Below, in pieces: positions 16,384-43,645 of a DNA stretch of 64,000 bases. Position 1 is the first letter of the stretch, and every line of letters starts with the position of its first letter. Both the position numbers and the translations under genes were made by a program. The DNA lies in assembly GCF_020085105.1 (NCBI RefSeq), contig NC_058052.1, positions 24,480,233-24,544,232 of the forward strand, in the 5' to 3' direction. Source of the stretch: Siniperca chuatsi (taxonomy: Eukaryota > Chordata > Actinopteri > Centrarchiformes > Sinipercidae). The notes beneath the pieces were generated by a model, which was not told the origin of the DNA, did not search any database, and saw only the letters and a program-made list of their open reading frames with translations.

Positions 16384-19300
16384 ATGGGGGCCCTGATATC
16401 CCGGTGGAAGGTAAGTGGATGAGCGAAAAGGAAGAGTAAAGTAAAAAACAAACAAACAAAAAAAACCCCACTAGGTTTATGTAAATGAAAAGAAAGTGAA
16501 ATAGAGGAGTAAACATTGTGCAATATATGAGATTAAATAAAAAACAACACTTTACAATTATGAGACAAGACTAATACAGGTTTATCTTAATGAAAGTCCT
16601 TTTTAAGAAGAGAGTTAGCTGATGAAACAGATTTTGTTGGCCTGGGCTCCTCAGGTAGACATTTAAAAGGTTGCCTTTCATCACAGGGATTTAAGAGGGC
16701 TGATGTATAACGTGGGGCCAAGTCATGCAGTACCTCAACCTGTATTAGTAAAGTCTTAAAATCAGTTCCAAAATATACAGGCAACAATTGTAGATAGACA
16801 TAAATCAATAAGACTGACCCTCTACCTCTGGCCAGTCATGTTTTGGTTTTATTCAGTGTTTGGTATTTAGCAGTTCTGCTTAAAAAGTTCTGCTTAAATT
16901 CTGATGCACTTCATGATAATTTTGTTCTAGTGTGCATATACAGTAAATGGCAGCATTTAAATGATCACACAGTACCTTATTATTAGATTAAATTGACACA
17001 AAATAACATTTAAAAGACGTGAGGTGACATATTTCTGTTTTTGGTTGAACTGAATTATTTTACTTCACATGGCTTGGACAGTGAGCCTAGATGAAATTCA
17101 TTTACTATTTTTAGACATACTAGAGAAGTCAAAGAGAGAGAGAGGGAGACAGACAGAGAGACAGCAAGAGAGAGTGAGCAATAGAAAGTGCAACCCTTGG
17201 TTTTTGCATGCATTCATTTTCCAGAAAGAGAGAGTAGGAAGTATAAACAGAGGGATGGGAACAGATGTAGACAAATGGTAAATTACATTTGCTTTTATTA
17301 ACATGTAGCTGAGATATTTCAGTGAACCAGGAACTGACCCCTTGATAGGTCATAAGTATGCATGTGTATACAGGAACAGGGTTGCTTGTTTACTGACAAA
17401 TCAATCAGTTCTGAATCTGTTGGCTGTCAGTGACACTGAGAAGCCCAGTGTTAATTGTTCTGGATAACCTGAAGGTGATTTTATGATCTTTATACTCAAT
17501 CCAGGCAAAGCCAACCACAGTTGAGCAGCTGGAGAACCTTGACAAGGTACTGACTAAACATTGTATCTGATTGTACTCACACATTGCTTATAACACTGTT
17601 ATAATGCTTATGGCACGTCTTGTCACAGTTTTGTTCATAATGAAGATATACTGTACAATCAATTGGGACCTGTCTCCAAAGCAGCATTATTGAATTATGG
17701 GATCACACTGAACATATTATCCAGCTAACAGCATTAATCCTGCTTCATTAGAAAGGTCGCTATTTTATCAAAGATGGGATTTGGCATGTATCAACCTGAA
17801 ACAGTAACTCATACTTGAATATCCCAAATGAAATCAGAGCAAATAGAACATAACTTAAAGTTAAGGAAATGGCTTTCCTGGAAACTCACAATTGATGAAC
17901 TCTAAACTTAACATCTGATTATTTGAGATTCTTTGCACTGTTTAAATAACCTTTAACCTCCATGTTTCCCTTGTAGGAGATTAAAGAGCTGGAGGAGTTT
18001 AGAGCCAAGAACCAACGTCTGCAAAAGGTAAAGTCGGCAAAACATCCAAGACGTGCAGTGATGTTCTTGAATTGTAGTTTTTTGTTTTTTTGTTTTTTTT
18101 TTTCCTCATCAGTGTGTTTGTGTGTATCTGTCTGCAGCTGTGGGTCGGCCGGTTGCTTCTCTACTCGTCAGTCCTATACCTGTTGACCTCTCTGATCGTG
18201 TGCTGTCTCTACCTACCTGAACAATGGTTGCAGAGAATAGCCATGGCTCTGCCTTTCTTCATATACCCTGTGCTGTGAGTGCTCACGTTGTTTTACAGTA
18301 TCCTTCACAACTTTCTGCAAAGTACAGACGTGTGATTTTTAATCTGATACACAGCCCTTTAGATGTGTCATCTTTAAATATTATTTCAATACCATGTTCC
18401 TTGTATGCACAGTGTTTTTGCATTTGATTATTTTCCATGAATTTGATGAGCTGCACAGTGGGCAAAGACAAGTGCTTGTGTTAGTTGACAAGTTTGAATC
18501 TGAAGTTGATTATTAAGAACAACTACATCTCTCTTTTGGCTTTTCTTTTTCTTTCACGTCATCAGGGTGTGGTTCATCAGGAAGTTGTTGGTCTTCCTCT
18601 TTTCCAAACGCACTGAGAGAAATAGTAAGTTGTCTGTCAGTCCCTCTCTGACACATAACATATCTTTTTCAGGCTTTTGTTGATTTTAGGAATTACCAAA
18701 TGACGCTTTGACTGTGCATTCTTACCAGATTTTTATTACCTCTTTGTAACATATGAAACTGCATTGATTTTATAGCCTGCACTATAGAGGCAAACAGCTG
18801 CAATGACTTTTGAGTTTGAAACATCAGAAATCAATCACTAAGTGATACTTTAAACTGTACAACTAAAACAGCACATAGCTTGATAATACTGTAATAATAC
18901 AAAGTCATTAGCTTAATAAAATGCTAAGTATACACCACTTCCACATGTGTTTGACATAGTATATTTCATTAGCTTGAAATGAAACAGATTTAAGATAAAG
19001 TGAACTGACTAAAGTTATTTCTGCTTCTTTTTTCAGATGATAAACTAGAAGATTTAAAGGCTGCCAAAAAAAAGATTGTAAGTGTCCAATTCTTCTTTAT
19101 GCGTCTTTTACTGGCTTGTTTAAAGAGTGTTTGGATGTTATGGGTTGAGGGAGTATTACTGTCCTTTTTTCCAATATACAAAGTAGTATTTCTTGTCATT
19201 GCCACAGCGACTTGTCAAACAAGAATTGCTGCTCATTCGTTGCAGCTGCCTTCTAACATTACATTTTCTGTTTCTTTTACTTATAGCTCATTTCAACAAG

Positions 19301-22300
19301 CTTAGAAGACGGGGACTTTTTGGTCTATTCTTTTATATGTAGTGTCCCTTCTCAATATTTAGGTTTTGCTTCTTCGAGATAAATCATTCTGGCCTTGTTT
19401 ATACCTACTGCTCCTTTGTGGTTTAACCAGTTGACCACAATTCAGTCTGCGTGTTAGAATGAAATTTTCCTTGTTTTGTGTTTCCAGCTGGAGGAAGTGA
19501 TGGAAACAGAGACATACAAAAACGCCAAACTCATCCTGGAACGCTTTGATCCCGAAGCTAAGAAGAAAGCTGTGAGTGCCGTTGTGTATTTTTTTTTTAA
19601 ATCTGTGTGTTTGTAGTTTTACATTTTATTGAAACTTCTGGTTTTGTTTGCTGTTCGTTTGTAGGAGCTGGAGTCGACTCCGGTGCGTCCCCAGATGACT
19701 CCCAGGCCAGGACAAGGTACAACACACATCAATACACAACAGCAAAATAAAGCATCACATTTAAAGTTTCAGTGGTGTTTGACGGAGCTCAAGCCAGAGT
19801 TATCCAGAGACAAGTCTACAAAAAGTTATTCACTAGAATACAATGATTAAAGGATAGACACATCAAATTCTTGCCTCTTCTAAAGAACCAATTCTGTCAT
19901 AAATTCCTCTCCTCTGTGCAGAGATTCGACATAGAGGGGTGCCAATGAGACCCATGCCAATGGGCACCCCGGCTGCAATGGCAATGACTCCCGTGGGAGC
20001 GCAGCCCCCATTGGGACCAGGGGGCACACCTGTGGGTAAGGCGGGCACACAGAAATACTTAACATTAAGTATTATGAAGTGTCACAGTTTGTAAGTGCAT
20101 CAACATTGATGCTGGGGTCCACACAGCACCGTGAGTTGACAGTGAGAGTTTGTCAGTTGTGTTTTTTCACCAAGGAATATTACAAGTCAAGTCTGTCTAT
20201 GCAGATTCTCAGGCATCCAGGTCATGGGCGAAGTACTAGGTCAAAGGCAACTGGAATGAACAGCAAGTCCAGTTGCCTTTGACTTAGTTCTTTTAGACAT
20301 CTGTTTGTGTCTTTATCCCATGTTGCTCTCCCTACAGAACCTGTCCCTCTCTCAGCTCCAGGAGGACCACCGGAGAGATCTGCTCTGTCTGCCTCTGTCC
20401 TCCAGGGGGCACTACCCAGGACCCCCTGCTCCCCTATACCTGGTGTAGGTAGGTTGTAAAGGCTTTGAGTGCATCATGGCATAAATGCTTCTATGTATGC
20501 AAAAAAAAAGAAAGAAACATCTGCTGTAGCTGGTTTCTGCAGTTTAAGTTTGTGTTTTGAAAGACCCAAATTCCCATATTATTTCTCAATTTAAAAAGAG
20601 TAATGCATTCTTGTGTGTGTGTGTATTAATTTCCATGTGTGTGGACTGTTTTTATAGGCATGCACCCACCAGGCCCTCCATTAGCAAGACCCATTCTGCC
20701 CAAAGACAGGGGAGCTGTGGACCGAGTCATTGAGTACCTGGTAGGGGATGGACCACAGAACAGGTAAAGACCCTTTTTGTTTGATGTTTTTTATTATGTA
20801 AAACCCCTTGTGGAAGTAGCTTGTAACTTACTCACAAATTCACATTATCATTTAGCAGTTTCTCCACAAGAGAGTGGTGTTCAGTCATTGTCAGACCACC
20901 TCAACCCATACCAACCTGCACTATCTATAGGATTGGAAGTAATATCAGCAGTAGTTTAACCCTGTAGATGAAGACATGTTGATGTCGCCTCCTACTGGCA
21001 AAGTAAGGAATAGCTGCAACAGAAACTGGAAAAAGGAAGAAAAAAAGCAGTAGTTGTCATTGCTGCTCATTGCCAGCATGTGGTACAAGTGTTATAATTG
21101 CAGAAGCATTTAATGTCCTTTCCTGTAGATGGCGCTTATCAGCATGTCTGCCGCAACTTTTCCTGCCTACAAGACTTGGGTGGAGCCCTCTATCACAAAC
21201 ACTCTCCTAGTTTGTTAGTTAGCTTCACCTATTCAGCTATATGTTTACCTTTGATTGAAAAGCAATGTACATGCAATGGGGTATATGTCTCCTGGGATCA
21301 TCAAAAGTCCTCTGGCAAACAGGTAATCACTGACGGAAGTAGACGAGGCAGGCTAATGGAAATGAACTTTTATCAAATAACTCCTGCACTGAACATCACA
21401 AATTATTATGTCAAACAGTCTCTCTCCCTCTCCCTCCTTCCTTCCTATAGATACGCTTTGATTTGCCAACAGTGTTTTTCTCATAACGGCATGGCTCTGA
21501 AAGAAGAGTTTGAATATCTAGGTAAGAACAGAAACGCACCACTGCATTTACTCAAGGAAGTTATAATGCAAATTGGAAATATTAACCAGTGGAATCAGAG
21601 TTCATGAAATTATACAATCTCTCCTTCTAATTATCTAATTCCGTTCTTGTTTTCTTTCTCCCTCCCTCTTTCTGTCTCCAACCCCCCAGCGTTCCGTTGT
21701 GCCTATTGCTACTTCCTGAATCCGGCCAGGAAGACACGCCCTCAGGCTCCCAGGCTTCCAGAGTTCAGCTACGAGAGGAGGCTGCGAGCAGAATCACGTT
21801 CCCCTGGACCAACACCGCGTTCTGGGACAGACGCAGAGGAGAGCCCACCCCCTTCTGGAGGTACTGAAAGATACACAGACAAGCAGCAAGCAAGACCAAC
21901 CAAGACCGGGTCTCCTCAGGTCTGAACTAAGAAAACAATGAAAGGAGTTTGTGTTAAAGTCGAGAGCAATGCTGAAGCAAGTATTAATTAGGACCAATGC
22001 TAAAACTGTGGACAAATACAGTACCTGTCCTGATTCATACACACTGGAGGAACAGTCAGACATTATTTGACTGATTGAACATCTGAGATTTGACAAAAAG
22101 TAAATTAGGTCTGAATCTGAGATGTGAAGGGAATTGAGAAAATTGGTTCAGACTTGGGACCAAGACACTTTACATGTGTGCTACAACTCTGAGAGAGACC
22201 TGCACATGCACACATACTCTCATACTCACACCGTTCTGTGTGTCTTTATGTTGCTTACTCCATGTCCTAACCAGTGTTAAATGCTTCTTAGTACAGTGCT

Positions 22301-24819
22301 CCAAGTTGACCTTTTTCATTTGTGTTTGATTCTTTTCCCAACTTTAATGATATCAACTTTGATCCTTTAGTAGTTGTTGGTGAGCAATGAGCCCACAGAG
22401 GTCAGACACCACCACCTTCAAATATCACCATCCTCTTTGCCACAGGAAGCAACAGATTGTTAAAGAAATTAGAATTTTAAAATTGAGAAATACAACTGGC
22501 ATAACTTTTACCAGATGAAATCAGTTGAAAAATGTAATCCTGACATGATTCTTTCTAGTTGCAGACAACCTTCTTGTTTGTTGTCACTATGGTGCAACAC
22601 AATCCAACTAGTAACCAAACCAGTTGCAGGAAAAAATGCAAGCAAACTTTTTTTACTCTGTTTTGAACTTTTGCAGGGTGGCATACCAGTTAAATAGTGT
22701 ATGTCTCACCCAAAATGCTTGCTAGTTAGTATTGTTTTGGAAATTGTTTCAGTGTGGCAGTAATCAGGCAAGTAGAACAGACCCGTGAAACAGTGAACAA
22801 AATGCTCCAACATTACAGATTGGTTCAACAAATTGCTTAGTGCAAATTAGAAGCAAAAGCTTTTATTTAAATTCCTAAACAGCCTGCATCCATCAAATTC
22901 TACATTCCTAGAAGTTCCTCAGCACATTTCCTTTGTCAGATCTGTGAGCACGCTTGCCGTATTGCGTTATAGTGACCAGTGGGTTTAATGGTGTGATCTT
23001 GCCTCTAGCTAAGGCTCCGGCTCCGTGGAATTTGGTCCACAGTTTCCAGATCCAGCAGAGTCCAAAGAACCCTCAGAACCGACCTCTGCAGAGTCCAGGT
23101 TCCCCTCCTCTCCCTGCTATGTCTGATCTGGCTTAATTTGAACTGATTTGATAGCTTTGATTACCCCAGAATGAGTCCGTTTTCTTCGCTGTAGAATCCA
23201 TAACATTGTAGACCGCAGACCAATGCCTATTCCAAATTGCTACCTCTAATCACACTAAAGCAACAATGGGTTTTAGCAGTTACTGGATGTCTACACCAGA
23301 CCTGGGTCAAATAGTGTTTACAAATTTTAACCTCTTTAGAGAATTAGAATTCATCTTGCAAAGTTTATAAAGTAACAAAAACTCTAGTGAAAGTTGTATG
23401 CTTTTATTAACAACTGATCTCGTATTGCCTGCATTGTCCTGATGGATTAATCCTAAACATTTGGTGCCCTATGAATTTAAGCAAATGCTAAACAAAACTA
23501 TTAATAAAAAGTACACTTGTTCGACCCAGATCTGGTCTTCACAAAATATTTAGACAAGCTTCCTAATTGATTGATTTGCTCTCCAGTCTATATAGTTAAT
23601 GTCTAAATTGTCTCAAAAAGCCTAACATTTTCTTAACTTGTGTCATCTACGCCTACATTAAGTCAGAGATCAGAGTTTGTGCCTGGTCAGATCACTTCAT
23701 GTAAAAAAGAAAAAAGAAGCTTGTCACATATTTTGTGCATAAAGTATAATTTTGTTTCTGGTCATTTAATCCCTATTTGGACCAGATGTATTTCTTTAGG
23801 GGAGCTTGGGTGATTTTAATAGAAGAACTGTGATTAGTGGTTTTAATCCTACCCTTAGCACATTTTTACCCAATCCCAGTTGTAACTAGAGTGCCCAATA
23901 CCTGTTTTTTGTGTACATGTTGTTCATCTCATAATTTAATTCCCATCTGTACATTGCAAGTATATACTGTACTACACTTGTGTTTCCAGTTATTTTAAGT
24001 TCAGCAAGTGTGTCATGTGATTTTCCTACATTATCATCAATTACAAACCACCTCTTGTAATTGGACAGTGTGGTCCACAACAATGAGTTTAGTAATCGAA
24101 GAGCAGTGCAGCTGTTATATTACCCATCTCCTCCTGGAATATTAATTCTGTCCAAACGGGACTCAAGTCTTCCTTTTGCTACGGTCTGGATTTAAGATTA
24201 TTTTCTATGTAATGGAATGCATCTTAAGGTGTGCAAATGATGGTGCATTTAGATTGTGAATCCTATTTGATGTTTTGAATCCACAGTGAAGCATACTAAG
24301 CGTTACATTAAGAAGCAATGATTTTAAAAATGTAACTATATTATGAATGTGAATCTGTATCACCAGAGCCTCTGGCATTGATTTTGATGATGAAAGGGTT
24401 TTTGTTTGTGTTGAACAGCCATTTTACAGTTTTAATTATCCTCTTGAAGCTGTGTTGTTGGATGGGAGGAGCGAGATTTTAAAGGATGTTTATAAAGCCT
24501 CTTACATTCTCTGTTTCTCCCATCTCTGTTGTTCAGTCAGCTCTTGTTTCACTTATGTTAACCCTAACAAGGGAATGCTGCTAATTTTCTTTGATTTACC
24601 ACTGATTTTAACAACCAGTGATTGTTTTATTACAAACTATTCACACTATCTTAGATGCTCCCTCTTTCTCTCACCCTTCACTGTGGTTCTGTCTCTGGTT
24701 ATATACATGACTTACTTACACATCTTCTCCTTAGATGAGAAAGAGCTGGGGGAAGACGAAGTACCCACTAAAGAAGTAGAGAGTGAGAGCCAATCAGAGG
24801 AGCAGTCGCAGTCGCAGCC

Positions 24820-24850
<31 letters not shown>

Positions 24851-24952
24851 GAGGAGGAGGAAGAAGAAGAAGAAGTGGTTCAGGAGGAGGAAGAGGTGGC
24901 ATCAGAGCAGAGTCACAGCGCCGCCTGTGAGACAGAATCTCAGCCATCGTAG
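16384..24952 (+). CDS. lnpk: Lunapark, ER three-way-junction protein (HoxDb-linked copy)
   Basis: Lunapark stabilises three-way junctions of the tubular ER, acting with atlastin and reticulons (family knowledge). Coding exons are 16384-16410, 17505-17546, 17977-18027, 18138-18274, 18566-18624, 19037-19077, 19488-19571, 19665-19716, 19922-20035, 20338-20448, 20658-20763, 21451-21521, 21690-21860 and 24735-24952. All phases agree, giving 427 aa (human 428, from memory). Features in order: MGALISRWK with Gly2 for N-myristoylation; coiled coil around EQLENLDKEIKELEEFRAKN; two membrane helices (LLLYSSVLYLLTSLIVCCLY, then MALPFFIYPVLVWFIRKLL); coiled coil NDKLEDLKAAKKKILEEVME; Pro-rich middle; zinc-finger domain with CQQC and CAYC; acidic tail. 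The tail holds a CAG-encoded Gln run and then Glu runs (about 24820-24895). Teleosts have two copies; the Hox neighbour suggests the b copy. It is divergent to hoxd11b and convergent with chrna1. Confidence 0.96.
16587..16808 (-). mobile_element. Possible LINE fragment in lnpk intron 2
   Basis: The minus strand encodes a short open stretch including LLIQVEVLHDLAPRYTSALL. It loosely resembles the C-terminal reverse-transcriptase region of L2-type LINEs (YKALNGLAPSYLSDLL). It is short and degenerate, so it could be another dispersed repeat. Confidence 0.3.
20240..20283. repeat. 16-bp perfect inverted repeat in an lnpk intron
   Basis: GTCAAAGGCAACTGGA (20240-20255) and its exact reverse complement (20268-20283) flank a 12-nt loop in the intron after the exon ending at 20035. 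The segment just before it, CAGATTCTCAGGCATCCAGG, looks like a dispersed fish repeat, so this may be the fold-back end of a transposable element. Confidence 0.75.
23009..23098 (+). CDS. lnpk: Possible in-frame cassette exon of lnpk
   Basis: Between the last two lnpk exons lies a 90-bp open segment with acceptor CCTCTAG and donor CCAG/GTTCCC. It has the same phase (1) on both sides as its neighbours. It would add 30 residues beginning AKAPAPWNLVHSFQIQQSPK, Pro/Gln-rich like the rest of the tail. The donor is weak. It could be a rarely used exon or chance. Confidence 0.35.
24820..24895 (+). repeat. lnpk: Coding (CAG)n/(GAG)n tract in the lnpk last exon
   Basis: Tandem CAG codons and then GAG/GAA codons encode about nine Gln followed by about nine Glu and further Glu runs in the cytosolic tail. 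The human protein, as I recall it, has an acidic tail but no Gln run here. Confidence 0.9.
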
Positions 24953-27849
24953 TTGCAGGAAGTCCAGAAGAGGACCAGGGACGTCTGATCATTCTATCCA
25001 AACAAAAGGTGTCGGTATTGGCCATGATAGACAGGTGGCATTTTAAAGCAATATAGGTGGACAGCGATTGTCACCACAATAGTTTAATGATATCTTTCTT
25101 CCTTGCAACCAAAAACTTCTCATCTCACTTTTTTTGGGTCTAAATTCAACTGTTCATTTTTTTCACCGTCAAAAGACCATCAAAGCACAGAGAGGAGATT
25201 ATGTGCTTGGTAAATGGTGTGTATTCTTACTGAAAAACATAATTCAGTATGAGGATCTAAATTATTATGTTCATCATATTTAATAGTAAAATTGTCCAGC
25301 GATGTTGCCAAAAATTATGCCAACGTATCATGGCCGTAACAGTTTGATTGGTTGACATGGAAGGTGTCAGAGTGATGATTGTAGTTTTAATCTTAAGGCT
25401 GGTTCTTCATAGTTGGCTGCTGATAATGCTCTGTATGTGGTAACTGGCATAGGTATTTTTTCAGTATTCTATGATTTACACTATAAGGTTCTTTTGCGTT
25501 TGAAGTAGTTGGCTGCTGTATGATTTGTTGATGAATAGGGTTATGATTTTAGATAGAAATGCTGGTTCACAAATGGTTTGTCCACAGATGCAGCATAAAC
25601 AAAAACTTGCTTAAATCTAAACTCCTTCACTGACCCTGACCCCACTCAGTGTGGTGTCTATATTTTGCTAGTTATTTATTGTTTTGTTGGGTTGTGTACA
25701 AAAATTTCTCACTAAGGTCTGTGAGAAAAGATTTAACAAGTGCATCTTAAAACAAACCTTTTGCGAATCGGGACTTCATCAATTGTGTTTACAGTGTATA
25801 CATACAAGTGTGCCATTAAGTTTCAGGGTACTGCTATGTCTTTCTTCATCTCCTGTTTTTAATCCCCCATACAAGTTCTTAGCATAATGATACATTTTAT
25901 TTGGATAAATTTGTTATACTCACATTTTACCTAACATGTACACAATTAATCCTGCTAAAGTTTTTAAGTTTGTTTTTTTAAAGATGTTTTAGGAGTTAAG
26001 TGTTAGGTGCACTCCAAGGAGCAAAGGTTCTGAAGTTGTAGGCCAAAATAGAAGAATAGACCAGGGTGTATACCAATACTGACAATACAGTAAATGGATG
26101 ACACTAACCAGAGAAAGCAGCTGCTGCAGGTCTATACAATGACTGTTGACCATTCATGCATTTGCTTCCTTTTTTTGGTGAGAAAGTTTAATGTAGTCTA
26201 ACTTCCTGTAGGCCAACTTCTGTCAGCAGCAAATTATTTTTACTAATGTCAAATGTCTCACGTATGACCCAATAACTCAACTCAGATCAGCCATCAGTGA
26301 CGCAGCAGAAAATGTGTGTTTTGAGCAGATGTTTGTTTGTAGGCTATTTCAAATGTGTGGTATAACCTTGCTGCTTTGTCTGTGCTCTATCTTGATAGAA
26401 ACAACATGTGGACTCATTAGGTCTGGAAAAGTCATACTTTACAGAAATAATTTGACTTATCGTTTTTCCGAACCAAGCTTTTTTTGCAGTAAGTGAACCT
26501 CTACAATTGAACTGAGTATTTTTTTGTTTTTTAATAAAGATCTTTCTTTGAAATAACAGACTGGAGCTAAAACTGCCATTGTATCTCTATCTGGTTGTAT
26601 CCAATCATAGTTCTCAGTAGGATTATCATTTGCCAAATGCACTCTTGTTTTATCTGTATTTCCTGACTCCATTTGCACTGAGTTTTTCTTTGTATTTATT
26701 TGACCATATTGTGTTTTAATGTGTTGTTCAGGTATTACTGCACCTTTTTGGGTTTTAAACATTTAGAGGCATAATCTGTAAATGCCACGGTAGTGTCCCA
26801 ACTATTTAAACGTATAGGCCTGGTTTGAGTTCTGTCGCTTTTCAGGTTGCTGCAGATTAGCCTTTGTTAATCAAATGTTTTAAAGTGTTTTCTTCTTTGT
26901 GCTTACATTGATTTTAAGAGTTTTAAATATGTGCACTCACTGTAGGTGCAATCATAATGTGTGCTTTGGTTGCTACTGTTATTTTCATTATTTTATAGTG
27001 TAATATACCCTATTTCTACTACCTACTGTAACAACATCAAAATTAAGGAGGTTCATGGTTAATTTGCCAAGCACTAGCACCTAGTGTTTTTGACAACAAT
27101 TTACTCTGTTATTAAATGGAACCAGAAGAAATAGTGAGTGTCTATGCAAATGTAAATATGTTGTATCACCTGTGTTGTACAGGTCTGGCCCTAGAAACAC
27201 ACCCAGGCTAAGTGGGCAAAATATTCTTGAGGGGTACACATGAAGTTCTATTTGTGTATATTTGAATGTGTTTAGTTTCAGTTTTTTGCACTAATTCTGT
27301 GTGTGTTTCTAATTAGTCGTTGACATCAAAACCTTGCAACAACGCAGAATCATTTGGCAAAAGTTGGCCGTAAAGGTTTGGGCTAGCCTTCTGAATCTGT
27401 ACATGGCAGCAGAAGTGCTTTTGGGCAAACCTTTGTTGAATGTTGAGGTGAGACCATGTAAAAAAATTTAAAGTTGCTTCACTTCATGCCTTGACCACAG
27501 TTTGACAATTTGATTTTGTCCTGTTATTTCCCACCACCAGGCAGCTGGTGCAAAATGTAGCATCACGGTACCCATACCCTTACTGACTTGTGTTTGGCTG
27601 AATGGTACCAAGTCTTTTTATCCCCCATAATACCTGCTGGTGATGAAAATGTGGTAAAAATTCAAAATATGAAGCTGTCACTTTAATATTTAAAAACTTG
27701 TAAGATCCTCAACAAGTTATCTCACACACTGACACATGTAATAACTGTTTACTTACTATTTGTAGTTTTGTTTTTCTCTGCTGGACTTATCAGTTACATT
27801 TCCGCCAATGCTGGTTGTCATTAAGTGTGCGCATGGCACGCCTAATAAA
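24953..27849 (+). other. lnpk: lnpk 3' untranslated region (inferred) with candidate poly(A) signals
   Basis: AT-rich, gene-free DNA follows the lnpk stop. AATAAA occurs at 26533-26538 and 27844-27849; the second is followed by a GT/T-rich stretch typical of a cleavage region. I cannot tell which is used. No other gene is visible up to chrna1. Confidence 0.4.
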
Positions 27850-28788
27850 GTTTGTCAACAACAAAAGGAAGGCAATAGTTGTTCTGTTCTGGTTCTTATA
27901 TGCTGTCTGTGTCTTAAGATTAATTTAATTAACATTAAAGTATCTGCAAGGCCAGATACCACTAAGGGTAAGTGAGAAAATATTTTCTTATTGTGATTTG
28001 GGTGAACTTTTGAATTTCTCAGCATAAGCTCATGCCCACTTGGTATCCATAAAACGCATGTGGGCCATCTCTTGTATCCTAATCAGAAGCCTACATAGTG
28101 TTTGTCCTTGAAAAAAGTGATAGTTTGTCAAGGAAATGTGACCTACAAAATGCACAATCACGAACAGATTATAGGCCTGCTATCAAGAATATGTAATAAG
28201 ATAGTTATGTAAAAAATGTAAGATACAATATTATGTCCATGATGTCTGTGCTTTAGATAACAGTACCAACATAATACAACAAGAAAGAAAGATAAAATAA
28301 ATGAATAATAACTTTTATTTTTCACTCTATTTCACATCTACACAACTGCAAATATTTATTGTATCATTCAACCAAACTAAATGGAGGGTCTTTTGTCATA
28401 AGGAATCACTGCAGCAAAATAAAACAAGTTGCCTTCAGCTGGTTGTTGTTAACACAGACAGCGGCACTGCAGCTGTGATTTGATGGAATTTTTCACATCC
28501 ATTGCTTAACAATCCTCCTTTGCTATGCCACAATTAAAGCTGCACAAAACACAATTCTTAAATCCCATGTTCCCTAAACAATTCATCTCCACGCGCAAGA
28601 CGTGACAAATCAAAACTAAGTGTTATAGAGGAGCAGCACACCAGCTTGGTGCAGCTTTAAGATGGCTGCCTGAGAATGGAGTTCCTTTGACAAACTCAAA
28701 CAAACCTTTGTTGCCTCGACATTCACCAGTAACTCTACCTACAACAGATTTGTTTTTAACCACAATCCTTCGATGTGGTTGAAAATCA

Positions 28789-28794
28789 TTTATT
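28789..28794 (-). terminator. chrna1: Candidate chrna1 poly(A) signal
   Basis: AATAAA on the minus strand about 1 kb downstream of the chrna1 stop is the nearest exact signal I found. Further minus-strand copies occur near 28312. The interval 28300-29787 is therefore best read as chrna1 3'UTR and flank. Choice of site is inferred. Confidence 0.35.
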
Positions 28795-29787
28795 GAAGAA
28801 ATAATTTTCAAAACTAATGAGCTCTTAACAAACTGTACAACAGAGTTAAGAGGAATGACAAAGCAAACCTTGCCACTAACCCATGGATATTTACACAATT
28901 CACAATCTTAAACCATAAATATAAATGAGAAGTTTAGGAGTCAAATAAGTGTCAGGCAAAACAAAACAATAAAACTTCCAGGCGGGAAAATGTCTTGCCT
29001 GCACTAAAAGACCAAGACTATGTCATCCAACCAGACTCAGTCTATACAAGTGGCAATGAACTTGGATTTAAATACAATTAACTGAGTAGCTCTGTTTTGA
29101 ACAAGCTGAACACATCTTCCTCCCCTACCTGTAACACCCAAGTCGGGTTTCTACATACACATGCACTCTAAGCTGACTCACAGTAATTGGATGAAGACTG
29201 GGTTAATTTTCTATTCACTCAAAAATGTTAATAGAAACTACATGTATTTGCTAATGATATAGCATCCATTCTCATTTAGTCCTCAGCACAGTGGACGTGA
29301 AAACATTCACTCATGTTAAAGTTTTTTTTTCTGTTTTAACATTTAATTAAATCTTCTGACCCAAACCTCACAACAAGCTGCCAAAAAAGTTAAAACAAAA
29401 CAAATCAATTATTACTGTTATGGCTTTTACAAGAGAGTAGTAAAATACACTCATAGAGCCCAGCAGAGTGAATTGCAGCAATAAAACACTGTAGAAAAAC
29501 AAGAAAAACAATAGAAAAAATGTTAGTGACAAGAATAGCTTCAAGTATGACCCATCTAGATCACAAGACTCATGACTTTAAGATGCCTGGATTTGCCTTC
29601 AAGTGCAGTCTCCTCAAATATACAAACTTCTCACTTTACAGCATTTAAAAACCAACTCAAACTGTGGGAGGGACAGAGTGGGAAAGAGAGCAAGCACAAC
29701 CCGAACCAGTCCAATGATAAACACTTTACTGATGCATCTCCAAGTGTGACGTCTATCCTGATAACACACATACTCCTTTATGGGTCT

Positions 29788-43645
<13,858 letters not shown>

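Noticed and set aside
21098..21607. 169-aa open frame on the plus strand
   Set aside because: Most of it is lnpk intron. Only the last part (21451-21521) coincides with a real lnpk exon, and the rest has no family motif.
24452..24734. Upstream part of the 166-aa open frame ending in lnpk
   Set aside because: This is intron upstream of the acceptor at 24731-24734. Only 24735-24952 is lnpk coding.
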